Notes: generated by a model not told the origin, from the sequence alone. Positions 26,249-37,485 are shown, numbered from the stretch's first letter. The stretch: DNA of 64,000 nt from Candidatus Contendibacter sp. (GCA_029624675.1 JARSSP010000005.1:1-64000); one strand, 5' to 3'. Numbers and translations: made by a program.

Positions 26249-27394
26249 TTACTTGTAAATATATCTATTTTCATCTTCCTCGGGGTCCTGTCCGGGTGAG
26301 GACTGGAACCGGAACCGATACTGGGCGTCGCGTCCCTCCAGCCCCTTGTCGTCGATACCGCGAATCCGAGCGATGTAATCGCCATCCGGCAAATCCGGCC
26401 CGACCGGCTTGAGCATCAGCGTCAGCGCCTCGGCGGCCTCCCTTTCGTCGCTCTTCAACGCGGGCAGGAGCGTGTCCAACAACAGCGCCTTGAAGGGGTC
26501 GGCCGGTACGACTTGCGCGCGATAGGCTACCGCGCCGTCCAAGGGGAAAAAGTTCAACTGGACCGGCCAGCGCATCACCATCGGCGACCGTTCGCCAAGT
26601 TTCGGCGGCGGCAACAGCGGCACCGGCGGCACCGGCGCCTGGCCGGTTTCGGCGAGGGTGCCAAACCCCTGCTCGACCGTCCGCGTGGTTCGGTGGCCTT
26701 GGAACGCGACGGTTCCTTCCAACACTTCCGTTCGCGCCGTGGCGGTGGCGGGGTCCATGCCAATCCGGTAACGGGTGCCGCGCACCGCCGAGGCGGCGGC
26801 GGGCGTCGAAATCTCGTAGCGTGGGCCAGACCCGGTTCGGGGCGTGACCTGACTTTCCGCCCGTCCTTGTTGCAGGCGAATACGGGTGTCCGCGAAGCGG
26901 GTTGGGCCGTAGGCGCTCAGCCCGTCCATGCGCAATTCGCTGTCGGCTTGCAGCAACACCCGGGAGCCATCGCGAAATTCCAGGCTGGCCGCGCTATCGG
27001 GACCGGTCAACAGCGTATCGCCGGTTTGCAGCGACAATCCGGACTGGACGGGGACCGCCTGGCCCGTGGCGGCGATCACGGCGTTGACCTGGCCCTGCGC
27101 GCTCACAATCCGAGCCTTCGCGGGCAGGCGCTTGAGCCAGGGGATGGGAATGCGCAACTTCATCCCCGGCGGCAGGCGCGTCGGGTCGGCGACCCCGTTG
27201 AGCGCCTGCAATCTCGGCCAGTAGTCGGTGCGGATCAGATAATCGGCGGAGACACCCAATAAGGTGTCGCCGGGACGCACGGTGTAGAGCCATTCCTCCG
27301 AATGCGCGGCGGTCGCGGCCAGTAGCGTCAAGGATAAAAGGCCATTCAAAAATAGCTTGGCTATGCCAGGAGTTGTCCGCCAGACGATTTGCAT
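26249..27394 (-). CDS. Exported LysM-FecR domain protein
   Basis: The product has a signal peptide ending about TAAHSEE, one LysM domain (YTVRPGDTLLGVSADYLIR, about 37-85) for peptidoglycan and a FecR domain (about 105-240: TGDTLLTGPDSAASLEFRDG, then PAAASAVRGTRYRIG). The C-terminal part looks like an immunoglobulin-like or FecR-associated domain (DLPDGDYIARIRGIDDKGLEG). LysM-FecR proteins often pair with CHASE2 cyclases and are thought to pass a periplasmic signal to them. It lies 21 bases upstream of the CHASE2 gene. I chose the ATG at 27394, which begins the signal peptide, over the longer frame to 27472. Confidence 0.85.
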   Translation of the reverse strand: MQIVWRTTPGIAKLFLNGLLSLTLLAATAAHSEEWLYTVRPGDTLLGVSADYLIRTDYWPRLQALNGVADPTRLPPGMKLRIPIPWLKRLPAKARIVSAQGQVNAVIAATGQAVPVQSGLSLQTGDTLLTGPDSAASLEFRDGSRVLLQADSELRMDGLSAYGPTRFADTRIRLQQGRAESQVTPRTGSGPRYEISTPAAASAVRGTRYRIGMDPATATARTEVLEGTVAFQGHRTTRTVEQGFGTLAETGQAPVPPVPLLPPPKLGERSPMVMRWPVQLNFFPLDGAVAYRAQVVPADPFKALLLDTLLPALKSDEREAAEALTLMLKPVGPDLPDGDYIARIRGIDDKGLEGRDAQYRFRFQSSPGQDPEEDENRYIYK

Positions 27395-27585
27395 ATTGGA
27401 TGCCCCTGATTTTTTGGTATTTGGAACTGAACCGTGGTCAGCCAAAGTATACGCGTCGCGATGGGCCATCATGCGCCGGTTCCGTGCGCGGGAGTCGATG
27501 ATACCGCTTCCAGAAGGGGTGATAAAAATCCCCAGGGTAAAAGCAGGAAAATGGCCAGGAACGAGGATAGTTTTCGGGTCTGGCT

Positions 27586-27605
27586 CCCACGCTGGAGCGT
27601 GGGAA
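27586..27605. repeat. Short palindrome TCCCACGCT/AGCGTGGGA
   Basis: A 9-bp stem with a GG loop sits within GGCTCCCACGCTGGAGCG. This form is a common dispersed palindrome in gammaproteobacterial intergenic DNA. It lies just after the nitroreductase stop region and before the FecR gene start. Confidence 0.55.
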
Positions 27606-27631
27606 CGAGAACCCAGTCTCCGTAACCGCTG

Positions 27632-28240
27632 CTAGGACCGCTGCAACGCCTGGCCCCAACCGCCCTCGAACACGAAACGATCCAGGGGCTTGCGCTCCCG
27701 CGGCGCCAGTTCCCGCTCGCGCAGCGCGTCCGGCAGCGCCTCGACCGGTCCTGGGTGTCCGACCGCAATCATCGCCAGGCAGGCGTGATCGGCGGGAATA
27801 CTGAAACGGGATTTGGCCTGTTCCGAATCGAAGCCGCCCATCTGGTGCGCCACTAGCCCCAGCGCGGCGGCTTGCAGGCAAAGATTCTCGCTGGCCGCGC
27901 CGGTATCGTACTGCGCCCAGCGATTCGGCTTGTCGTTGTGGCCGAAGTGGGGAGCCGCCACCGCCAGCAACAGGACCGGGGCGTTCTTGACCCACTCCTG
28001 ATTACCTTCAGCCAGGCATTCAAAGGCTTGCCGCCAGTCGGCGGAATCACGGAACCGGTCCCAGACCAGATAGCGCCACGGTTGATCGCCGAAACAGGAT
28101 GGCGCCCAGCGAGCCGCTTCCAGCAAGGCCAGCAGATGTTCGCGACTGACCGGCCTGTTCGGGTCGATGGCGCGCGGACTCCAGCGACGAGCGATCAGAT
28201 CGGCGATGGCGACTTGGGTAACGGCGGGTTTTTCAAGCAT
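27632..28240 (-). CDS. Nitroreductase-family protein
   Basis: About 202 residues with the FMN-dependent nitroreductase fold: DLIARRWSPRAIDP near the start (FMN phosphate contact), LEAARWAPSCFGDQPWRYLV, then AASENLCLQAAALGLVAHQMGGFD and an Arg-rich end. Such enzymes reduce nitro groups, quinones or flavin substrates with NAD(P)H; the substrate is not visible. The ATG at 28240 gives the family length; the much longer open frame to 28684 only runs antisense through the neighbouring thioesterase gene. Confidence 0.85.
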   Translation of the reverse strand: MLEKPAVTQVAIADLIARRWSPRAIDPNRPVSREHLLALLEAARWAPSCFGDQPWRYLVWDRFRDSADWRQAFECLAEGNQEWVKNAPVLLLAVAAPHFGHNDKPNRWAQYDTGAASENLCLQAAALGLVAHQMGGFDSEQAKSRFSIPADHACLAMIAVGHPGPVEALPDALRERELAPRERKPLDRFVFEGGWGQALQRS

Positions 28241-28345
28241 GGGTTTCTCCACGGGCAGATTTTGCAATTCTTCTGTAGACCACGCCTCCCCGAAAAAAGC
28301 GACAATGTTCGAAATTTTCTCGGCGCCTTCAGCAAGGAATTCCTC

Positions 28346-28804
28346 ATGTCCCACCAGCAAGCACTGAACGACTATCTCACCCGCCGTGTCCCGCTGTTCC
28401 GGGCCATGCACGCGCGCGTCGAGCACGCCGACGCGAATCGGCTGGCGCTGACCGCGCCGCTGGAGCCCAATGTCAACGACAAGGGCACCGCGTTCGGCGG
28501 CTCGATGGCGGCCATCGCCGCGCTGACCGGCTGGGCGCTCACCACGCTCGCCTTGCGCGAGCACGGCGAAACCGCCGAGATTGTGATCGTCGACAGCACG
28601 CTGCAATTCTTGCGGCCGGTGCGGGAAACCATCGTCGCCGAAGGCGTCCCGCCGGACGCGGCGGCGGTGGAGCGATTTATCCAACGCTACCGCCAGCGCG
28701 GCAAGGCTCGTTGGACCGTCGAGGTCGTCGTTCGCGCCGACGGCGAGTTGGCGATGACCTTCAGCGGGCAGTACGGCATTTTCAAGACCGAACCGACGAC
28801 CTGA
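28346..28804 (+). CDS. YiiD C-terminal-type thioesterase domain protein
   Basis: The 152-residue product matches the hot-dog thioesterase domain found at the C-terminus of YiiD: VNDKGTAFGGSMAAIAALTGW is the signature, with LQFLRPVRETIVAEG in the following strand. Here the domain stands alone without the acetyltransferase half. It probably hydrolyses an acyl-ACP or acyl-CoA of unknown chain length. It is divergent from the nitroreductase gene and 20 bases ahead of pabB. Confidence 0.8.
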   Translation: MSHQQALNDYLTRRVPLFRAMHARVEHADANRLALTAPLEPNVNDKGTAFGGSMAAIAALTGWALTTLALREHGETAEIVIVDSTLQFLRPVRETIVAEGVPPDAAAVERFIQRYRQRGKARWTVEVVVRADGELAMTFSGQYGIFKTEPTT

Positions 28805-28824
28805 GCGAATAGCTCCAGCAGGCC

Positions 28825-30567
28825 ATGTCAGACATCGCGGTCATCCAGGCGGAGGGGCGCTGGCTCCGATTCAGCGCGCCGGAGCGGGTGGTGACGGCCA
28901 TGCGGCCGGACGAGGTCGTCCCGGCGTTGCAAGTCATTGAAACGGCGGTCAACCAACGCCACCTACACGCCGTCGGTTTCATCGCCTACGAAGCCGCCGC
29001 CGCGTATGGTCTGGCCGTCCATGCGCCACTGCCGGATCTGCCGCTGCTCTGGTTTGGCCTTTATGAGCAGATGGAAGCCACTGAAGCAGGGATGCCCGAA
29101 TTCGCCCATTCGCCATCATCGGCTTCCTGTTCGGTCGGCCACTGGCAACCCGCCATCGGTCGGGCCGCTTACGAAACCATCGTCCGCCGGGTCAAGGATT
29201 ACCTCGCCCGTGGCCACAGCTACCAAATCAACTACACCTTTCCGCTGCGCGCCGCGTTCGACGGCGAACCGCGGGCGTTTTTCGCCGATCTCGTGGCGGC
29301 GCAACCCACCGAATACGCCGCTTTTATCGATATGGGCCGGTTGGTCGTTTGCTCGATCTCGCCGGAACTGTTTTTCCGGCTGGACGGCGAACGGCTGACC
29401 GCCAAACCGATGAAGGGAACGGCGGCGCGGGGGCGCACGCTGGCGGAGGACGAAGCCCGAATCTCCGCATTGCGGCAATCGGAAAAGAATCGGGCCGAGA
29501 ATCTGATGATCGTGGACATGCTGCGCAACGACCTGGGCCGGGTGGCCCGCGTGGGCAGCGTGACCGTGCCCCGCTTGTTCGAGGTGGAGCGCTATCCGAC
29601 CCTGCTGCAACTGACCTCCACCGTCACCGCCCGAACTGGCGCTTCCGTGGCGGAAATTTTGGCGAGCCTGTTTCCTTGCGCCTCGATCACCGGCGCCCCC
29701 AAGGTGCGCAGCATGGAAATCATCCGGGAACTGGAGCCGCAACCGCGCGGCGTCTATACCGGCGCCATTGGCTTTATCGGCCCCGAACGACAGGCGCGGT
29801 TCAACGTGGCCATTCGCACGGCGCTGATCGACCGCGAACGACGACAGGTCACCTATGGCGTGGGCGGCGGTCTGGTTTGGGATTCGGACCCAGGGGACGA
29901 ATACGAGGAATGCCTGCTCAAGGCGCGCGTGCTGACCGCGCGGCGTCCCGCGTTTCAGTTGCTGGAATCGCTGTTGTGGGAGCCGGGCAGCGGCTACTTC
30001 CTGCTGGCGACGCATCTGGCGCGGTTGGCGGATTCGGCCGTTTATTTCAACGTACCGTTCGACCGATCCGCCATCGAGACTCGCCTGTCCAAACTGGCCT
30101 TGACCTTGCGCGAGGCGAGCAAAATCCGGCTGCTCGTCAAGCTGGACGGCGCGTTCACGATTGAAGCGGGGCCTTTGGCCCAAGGCGCATGGCCGCGACC
30201 GGCGCGGGTCGGCCTGGCCAGGACGCCCGTCGATTCAAGCACGATTTGGCTGTACCACAAGACCACCCGACGCGAGTTGTACGACACCGCCCGCGCCTCG
30301 CGACCGGATTGCGACGAGGTCATTTTGTGGAACGAGCGCGGCGAGTTGACCGAGGCCAGCACGGCGAACGTGGCGCTGGACCTGGACGGTGAATGGGTCA
30401 CGCCGCCGGTGACGAGCGGTCTGCTGGCCGGCGCGTTTCGGGGCTGGCTGCTCGCCGTCGGTCAAATTCGGGAGCGCGTCCTGACCTTGGCTGATTTACA
30501 CGCGGCCCGACGTATCGCCCTGATCAACTCCGTTCGCAAATGGCGGGCGGCGGTTTTGGTTCTTTGA
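28825..30567 (+). CDS. pabB: Fused aminodeoxychorismate synthase component I and lyase
   Basis: The 580-residue protein makes p-aminobenzoate for folate. Residues 1-365 are the chorismate-binding PabB part: SYQINYTFPLR, KPMKGTAARGRT and NLMIVDMLRNDLGRV, with GAPKVRSMEIIRELEP and GVGGGLVWDSDPGDEYEE closing the site. Residues about 375-580 are a PLP-dependent PabC lyase: YHKTTRRELYD carries the cofactor Lys and LWNERGELTEASTANVAL follows. The glutamine amidotransferase subunit PabA is not in the window. PabB-PabC fusions are well known in bacteria. Confidence 0.92.
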   Translation: MSDIAVIQAEGRWLRFSAPERVVTAMRPDEVVPALQVIETAVNQRHLHAVGFIAYEAAAAYGLAVHAPLPDLPLLWFGLYEQMEATEAGMPEFAHSPSSASCSVGHWQPAIGRAAYETIVRRVKDYLARGHSYQINYTFPLRAAFDGEPRAFFADLVAAQPTEYAAFIDMGRLVVCSISPELFFRLDGERLTAKPMKGTAARGRTLAEDEARISALRQSEKNRAENLMIVDMLRNDLGRVARVGSVTVPRLFEVERYPTLLQLTSTVTARTGASVAEILASLFPCASITGAPKVRSMEIIRELEPQPRGVYTGAIGFIGPERQARFNVAIRTALIDRERRQVTYGVGGGLVWDSDPGDEYEECLLKARVLTARRPAFQLLESLLWEPGSGYFLLATHLARLADSAVYFNVPFDRSAIETRLSKLALTLREASKIRLLVKLDGAFTIEAGPLAQGAWPRPARVGLARTPVDSSTIWLYHKTTRRELYDTARASRPDCDEVILWNERGELTEASTANVALDLDGEWVTPPVTSGLLAGAFRGWLLAVGQIRERVLTLADLHAARRIALINSVRKWRAAVLVL

Positions 30568-30590
30568 GGAGCCGCCATAAAGTGCGACGT

Positions 30591-30718
30591 AACCGTTCAG
30601 ACCCCCTTCGTCCCGCACGGCGATGGGTTTCGCTACGCTCAACCCATCCTACGAAAAAACAATAGATTGTAGGATGGGTTGAGCGTAGCGAAACCCATCA
30701 ATACAGGGTGAAACCACC
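30591..30718. repeat. Dispersed palindrome family A, copy 1
   Basis: Perfect 30-bp arms lie at 30622-30651 and 30670-30699, each containing GATGGGTTTCGCTACGCTC or its complement, with an 18-base spacer. The unit with its flanks (CCCCTTCGTCCCGCACGGC before, AAACCCATCAATAC after) recurs at 37310-37465. It fills the gap between convergent pabB and the DUF192 gene and could act as a terminator-like hairpin. Confidence 0.88.
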
Positions 30719-30747
30719 ATGGGATCAAAAAGGTTGCAATTCAACCA

Positions 30748-32428
<1,681 letters not shown>

Positions 32429-32436
32429 GCCCGCCG

Positions 32437-35400
32437 ATGTCTTCCTCCCCCACCACGCTGTTCACCGCCCCACTGGCGGCCTTCGCCGCCGATCTCACAA
32501 CCAAGTTCGCCGCGCCCCTGCATTTCAACCCCGAAGATCAGTTGAAAGCGCCCATGCTGACCCTGTTGACCGGGGCGGCGGCGGCGCTGGGGTTGACGGT
32601 TGACGTGTTGACCGAGGTGCAGGACCGCGAGCGTTCCGGGCGACCGGATATCGGCGTGATCACCCAATCGCTGTTGGCCGGCTACGTGGAATTGAAAGCG
32701 CCGGGCAAAGGCGCGGACCCGGCTAAATTCCGGGCCAACGATAAGACGCAGTGGGAGAAATTCCGCGATCTGCCGAACCTGCTCTACACCGACGGCAATC
32801 AGTGGGCGCTCTATCGCGGCGGCGACCGGGTCGGGCGGCTGGTCCGGTTGTCCGGCGATGTCACTACCGACGGCGCGGATGCCATCAACGATGCCGACGC
32901 GGCGGCGGTGTTCGAACTGCTGCGGGATTTTCTGTTCTGGCAACCGACTGCCCCGGCGACGCCCCGCGCTCTGGCGGAAACGCTGGCCCCGCTCTGCCGG
33001 TTGTTGCGCGCCGAAGTGCTAGCGGCGGTGCAAAATCCCGAATCCAGTCTGGCGGCGCTGGCGGTGGACTGGCGGCATTATCTGTTTCCCGACGCCGACG
33101 ATGCGCAATTTGCCGACGCCTACGCCCAAACCCTGACCTATGCGCTGCTGCTGGCCCGCTGGTCGGGTGCAACGGACCTGTCCACGGGGCGGGCGACCCA
33201 GACCTTGCGCCCGCAACATGGCTTGTTGGCCGAGGCGCTGAAAATCCTGGCCGACGAGCAGGCGCGAACGGAAATCGACACCCCGGTCAACGTGCTGGAG
33301 CGGGTGATTGGAGCGGTGGACCCGGCGGCGCTGGCCCGGCAATGGGCAGGCGGCGATCCGTGGCTGTATTTCTACGAGGATTTCCTGGCGGTCTACGACC
33401 CAAAGATGCGCAAGGATCGCGGCGTCTACTACACCCCGGTGCCGGTGGTGCGGGCGCAAATCGCCCTGATTGGGGAACTGTTGGAAACCCGCTTCGACGC
33501 GGAATTTTCCTTTGTCGATCCAAAGGTGGTCACGCTCGATCCCGCCGCTGGTACCGGCACCTACATTCTCGCCGCGCTGGATCATGGCTTGGCACGGGTT
33601 GCGGCGATCCAGGGGCCGGGAATGCGGGCGCGAGCGGCAACGGTCGGGGCGCGCAATCTCCATGCGTTCGAGATTTTGGTTGGACCCTACGCGGTGGCGC
33701 ATTTGCGGCTGAGCCAGCGGGTGTTGGCGGAAGGCGGGACGCTGCCGGCGGACGGCGCGCACGTCTATTTGACCGACACGCTGGAGCCGCCCACCGCCGC
33801 GCCGCCGGGGCATTTGCCGCTGGTTTACAAGGCGCTGGGCGAGGAACATCGGCGGGCGCAGAAAGTGAAGGCGGAAACGGCGGTGCTGGTGTGTCTGGGC
33901 AATCCGCCGTATGACCGGCAGGTGCTGGACGCCGGGGATGCGGGGCAAACCCGCAAGGGCGGCTGGATTCGCTACGGCGACGCCCATCGGGATGGAGCCG
34001 GGATTCTGCGGGATTTCATCGCGCCCCTGAACGCGCTCGGCTTGGGGCTGCACGCCAAGAATCTTTACAACGATTACGTCTACTTCTGGCGCTGGGCGCT
34101 GTGGAAGGTGTTCGAGAGTCAGGGCGGGCCGGGCATCGTCGGCTTCATCACCGCCTCGTCGTATCTGGCCGGGCCGGGCTTTGCCGGAATGCGCCAGTTG
34201 TTGCGCCGGACGTTCGACGACCTGTGGATCATCGACCTGGAAGGCGACAACCTGGGGGCACGGAAAACCGATAACGTGTTCGCCATTCAAACTCCGGTCG
34301 CCATCGCTATCGGCGTTCGCTACGCCGAACCGCGACCGGAAACGCCGGCCACCGTGCGCTATAGCCGCATCGAGGGTTCGCAGGCGGCCAAGCTGGAGCG
34401 GTTGAGTCAGGTGCAACGCTTCGCCGATTTGCCGTGGAAGGAATGCCCGGCGGACTGGACCGCGCCGTTGTTGCCGCTGACCGGCAACCCGTATTTCGAT
34501 TGGCCGCTGGTGATCGACCTGTTTCCTTGGCAGGAAAACGGGGTGCAATTCAAACGCGGTTGGCCGATTGGCGAAACCGCCGAGGTGCTGGAACAACGCT
34601 GGCGGGCGCTGCTGGCTGCCAAAGATCGCAAGACCGCGTTTAAGGAAAGCCGCGACCGCAAAGTGACTGGCAGCTATCCCAGTCTGGACGATAAAAATGC
34701 CCGCTTGCCGCCACTCGCCAGTCTCGAACCGAACGCACCAATGCCCGAACTTAGCCGCTATGCCTTTCGCAGCTTCGACCGGAGGCTCGCGATCCTGGAT
34801 AACCGCTTATGCGACCGGACGCGCCCTGATTTGTACTACTCCTATGCCTATCGCAGTTTTGATCGTCGACTTGCCCTGTTCGACAACCGGCTCGGTGATT
34901 ATCTGCGTCCAAGCCTGCACCGCAGCTACAGCGACCGACAAATATTCCTGACCAGTCTACTCACGGCCGTTTTGGGCGAAGGATCGGCTGCCATCGTCAC
35001 CGCGCTCATTCCCGACTTGCACCATTTCTGCAATCGCGGCGCAAAGGATGTCATTCCCCTCTGGCGTGATGCCGCCGCGACGCAGCCGAATATCACGCGC
35101 GGTTTGCTGGAATTCCTGAACGAACAATACGGTCAGCCGGTCAGCGCCGAAGACCTGTTCGCCTACACCTACGCCCTGCTGGCAACGCCGGCGTATGTCA
35201 ACACCTTCTGGGACGAACTGGCGCTGCCTGGCCCCCGCTTGCCGTTGACGAAAGACGCGGCGCTGTTTGCCGAGGTCGCGGCGCTGGGCCGGCGCTTGAT
35301 CTGGCTGCACACCTACGGGGAACGCTGCGTCCCGCCCGGCGAAAAACCGGGCCGGGTGCCGCCCGGCGTCGCTCGCTGTCAGGTCGGCACGCCCGCCAGC

Positions 35401-35802
35401 CCGGCGGATTATCCCGAACGGTTCGATTACGATCCGGCCACGCAGGAATTGCGCATCGGCAAGGGTCGATTCGCTCCAGTGCGGCGGGAGGTGTGGAACT
35501 TCAGCCTCTCCGGCTTCGAGGTGGTGAAATCCTGGCTGGCGTACCGGCTGCGCGACCGTTCCGGCAAGAAATCCTCGCCGCTGGACGACATCCGCCCGGA
35601 ACGCTGGGAATTCGACGGCGAGTTGCTGAACCTGCTGTGGGTGCTGGATCACACCGTGGACCTGCAACCGACCCTGGCGCTGCTGCTGGCCAAGGTGCTG
35701 GCCGGACCGTTGTTCGCGGCGACGGAACTGCCTCGGCCGGATGAGACGCAGCGCCAGGCGATGCTGGAGAAAACCGGGAGAGTGGGGTTGTTCGAAGATT
35801 GA
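32437..35802 (+). CDS. Single-chain restriction-methyltransferase (type ISP/IIG-like)
   Basis: The 1121-residue protein joins nuclease, methylase and target recognition in one chain. The N-terminal domain has a PD-(D/E)XK site: GRPDIGV with Asp71 and YVELKAPG with Glu85 and Lys87. The amino-methyltransferase core has motif I DPAAGTGTY (368-376) and motif IV NPPY (489-492), the adenine-N6 type. The rest (about 650-1121) is the recognition region ending in a helical part. Type ISP enzymes usually carry a helicase between nuclease and methylase; none is visible, so a type IIG-like mode is more likely. A YAFRSFDRR motif occurs twice in tandem (775-809). It starts 9 bases after tgt and has no partner gene. 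Gammaproteobacterial annotations usually call relatives type ISP. Confidence 0.8.
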   Translation: MSSSPTTLFTAPLAAFAADLTTKFAAPLHFNPEDQLKAPMLTLLTGAAAALGLTVDVLTEVQDRERSGRPDIGVITQSLLAGYVELKAPGKGADPAKFRANDKTQWEKFRDLPNLLYTDGNQWALYRGGDRVGRLVRLSGDVTTDGADAINDADAAAVFELLRDFLFWQPTAPATPRALAETLAPLCRLLRAEVLAAVQNPESSLAALAVDWRHYLFPDADDAQFADAYAQTLTYALLLARWSGATDLSTGRATQTLRPQHGLLAEALKILADEQARTEIDTPVNVLERVIGAVDPAALARQWAGGDPWLYFYEDFLAVYDPKMRKDRGVYYTPVPVVRAQIALIGELLETRFDAEFSFVDPKVVTLDPAAGTGTYILAALDHGLARVAAIQGPGMRARAATVGARNLHAFEILVGPYAVAHLRLSQRVLAEGGTLPADGAHVYLTDTLEPPTAAPPGHLPLVYKALGEEHRRAQKVKAETAVLVCLGNPPYDRQVLDAGDAGQTRKGGWIRYGDAHRDGAGILRDFIAPLNALGLGLHAKNLYNDYVYFWRWALWKVFESQGGPGIVGFITASSYLAGPGFAGMRQLLRRTFDDLWIIDLEGDNLGARKTDNVFAIQTPVAIAIGVRYAEPRPETPATVRYSRIEGSQAAKLERLSQVQRFADLPWKECPADWTAPLLPLTGNPYFDWPLVIDLFPWQENGVQFKRGWPIGETAEVLEQRWRALLAAKDRKTAFKESRDRKVTGSYPSLDDKNARLPPLASLEPNAPMPELSRYAFRSFDRRLAILDNRLCDRTRPDLYYSYAYRSFDRRLALFDNRLGDYLRPSLHRSYSDRQIFLTSLLTAVLGEGSAAIVTALIPDLHHFCNRGAKDVIPLWRDAAATQPNITRGLLEFLNEQYGQPVSAEDLFAYTYALLATPAYVNTFWDELALPGPRLPLTKDAALFAEVAALGRRLIWLHTYGERCVPPGEKPGRVPPGVARCQVGTPASPADYPERFDYDPATQELRIGKGRFAPVRREVWNFSLSGFEVVKSWLAYRLRDRSGKKSSPLDDIRPERWEFDGELLNLLWVLDHTVDLQPTLALLLAKVLAGPLFAATELPRPDETQRQAMLEKTGRVGLFED

Positions 35803-35826
35803 ATGGCTCAGCCTCGATGAAAACAA

Positions 35827-37224
35827 TCACCCTTCGTCGCCGATCTGGTATTCCTTGAGGCGGCGCTTCAAGGTGGACAGTGGAATGCCCAACTCCCGGG
35901 CGACCGCGGCCTTGTTGCCCTGATTGCGCTCCAGCGCCTCCACGATCATGCGCCGTTCCATCTGCTTGAGATGGGCGCGCGCATCCGCCGCTGGATTGCC
36001 AGACTCGGGGGCCGGCTCCATGCGGCTGGCGGCGGGAACGGAAGGAACGGAAGGAACGGAAGGAACGGCGGGGGGCGCGGCCAGGGTCGCCTTGGACAGG
36101 CGCAAATCCTCCGGTTGAACCTCTCGTTCCCCACAGAGTATCGCCGCCCGTTCCAGCACATTGCGCAGCTCTCGCACGTTGCCCGGCCAGGAATAGCCTT
36201 GCAGGGCTTCCATGGCCGCCGCCGACAGCCGACAGTGCAACTGCAACCGCTCGCACAGGTGGCGGGCAATCAGCGGGATGTCTTCCCGGACTTCCCGCAG
36301 GGCCGGCACCTCGATCGGCACCACCGACAGCCGATAGAACAGATCGGCCCGGAACGCGCCGGTTCTGACCATGGCTTCCAGATCGCGGTGAGTGGCGGTG
36401 ATGACGCGCACGTCCACCCGCAACGGCTTGTCGGAACCGATCGGCAGGACCTCGCGGGTTTCCAGCACCCGCAGCAACCGGGGTTGCAGATCCAGCGGCA
36501 GTTCGCCGATTTCGTCGATGAACAGCGTGCCGGTGTGGGCCTGGCGAAACGCGCCCTCGCGCGCGCCGGTGGCGCCGGTGAACGCGCCCTTGATGTGGCC
36601 GAACAGATCGTTGCGCACCATCTCCGGATCGGCCACCGAGGCATCGAACACCACCAGCGGCCCCGGCCGGCCCGAAAAGGCGTGCAGGGTCCGCGCCACC
36701 AGTTCCTTGCCGGCGCCGGACTCGCCGTGCAGATGCACGGTGGTGGGGGTGGACGCCACCGCCCGAATCAGCCCATACAGCTCGCGCATCCGCTCGCTGG
36801 ATCCCACCAGCTCGCCCAGGTGATCCTGACGCGGCACCGCCACCTTGCGCTCCTCGGTGTGCTGGCGGATCAGCAACCGCGAATAACCCAGCCGGCATTC
36901 GGCGTTCGCCGGGATATAGGCTTCGGTGATGCGCACGTCGTTGATGAACGTGCCGTTGGTGGAACCGAGATCGCGCAACAGCAAACCGGCGGGCGTCATG
37001 CGGATCTCGGCGTGCCGGCGCGAGACCGCCCGGTCGGTCAAGACCACGTCATTGTCCGGAGCGGTGCCCATGCGCAGGACAGGCAGGCCCAGACTGACTT
37101 CCAGACCAACGTCCGGCCCGCCAACGGCCCGCAATTCGATGGCCTCAAACTGAACCCGCAACGGGGAGGGAGAGGTTGCGACAATCACCTCGGTGCCATT
37201 GCCGAAAGAGGAAGATGCAGCCAT
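35827..37224 (-). CDS. FHA-domain sigma54-dependent transcriptional activator
   Basis: The 465-residue protein has an N-terminal FHA domain (LRMGTAPDNDVVLTDRAVSRRH; about 47-100), which binds phosphothreonine, then a sigma54 AAA+ domain: GESGAGKE (Walker A), GAFTGA loop in HIKGAFTGATGAREG, GTLFIDEIGELPLDLQ (Walker B) and an Arg-rich second region. The C-terminus is a Fis-type helix-turn-helix (NKAAVARELGIPLSTLKRRL). A linker of PSV repeats joins them. The GAFTGA loop shows it can engage sigma54 directly. Input is presumably a Ser/Thr kinase; none is in the window, and no target promoter is evident. Confidence 0.92.
   Translation of the reverse strand: MAASSSFGNGTEVIVATSPSPLRVQFEAIELRAVGGPDVGLEVSLGLPVLRMGTAPDNDVVLTDRAVSRRHAEIRMTPAGLLLRDLGSTNGTFINDVRITEAYIPANAECRLGYSRLLIRQHTEERKVAVPRQDHLGELVGSSERMRELYGLIRAVASTPTTVHLHGESGAGKELVARTLHAFSGRPGPLVVFDASVADPEMVRNDLFGHIKGAFTGATGAREGAFRQAHTGTLFIDEIGELPLDLQPRLLRVLETREVLPIGSDKPLRVDVRVITATHRDLEAMVRTGAFRADLFYRLSVVPIEVPALREVREDIPLIARHLCERLQLHCRLSAAAMEALQGYSWPGNVRELRNVLERAAILCGEREVQPEDLRLSKATLAAPPAVPSVPSVPSVPAASRMEPAPESGNPAADARAHLKQMERRMIVEALERNQGNKAAVARELGIPLSTLKRRLKEYQIGDEG
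36036..36068 (-). repeat. 9-bp tandem repeat coding PSV
   Basis: Three to four copies of GGAACGGAA (plus strand) encode PSVPSVPSVP in the linker of the sigma54 activator. The 9-base unit keeps the frame, so copy-number change would only alter linker length. Confidence 0.7.
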
Positions 37225-37309
37225 TGCGTCACCGAATAAAGTTGTTCTTTGTTCAATTCTATATCAGTTTAGTCCGTGACAATGGCAGGTGTAGCTTCTT
37301 GGTAAGCGT

Positions 37310-37465
37310 CCAGACCCCCTCGTCCCGCACGGCGATGGGTTTCGCGACGCTCAACCCATCCTGCAATCCACTGTTTTTCGTAGCCACTGTTTTTCGTAGG
37401 ATGGGTTGAGCGTAGCGAAACCCATCAATACGGGGCGAAACCACCCGAGGAACTGAACGGTTACA
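37310..37465. repeat. Dispersed palindrome family A, copy 2
   Basis: Arms at 37334-37362 and 37398-37426 match those of copy 1 at 30622-30699 with one or two changes and a longer spacer with a duplicated CACTGTTTTTCGTAG. The whole fills most of the 261-base space between the FHA activator gene and the spermidine-synthase-like gene; I see no gene in that space. Confidence 0.85.
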
Positions 37466-37485
37466 CTTCTTATGGGCGTGGCGAC

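Noticed and set aside
32437..35802. DISARM or BREX methylase
   Set aside because: No helicase, phospholipase, DUF1998, PglZ or BrxC-like neighbours; the gene stands alone between tgt and a regulator.
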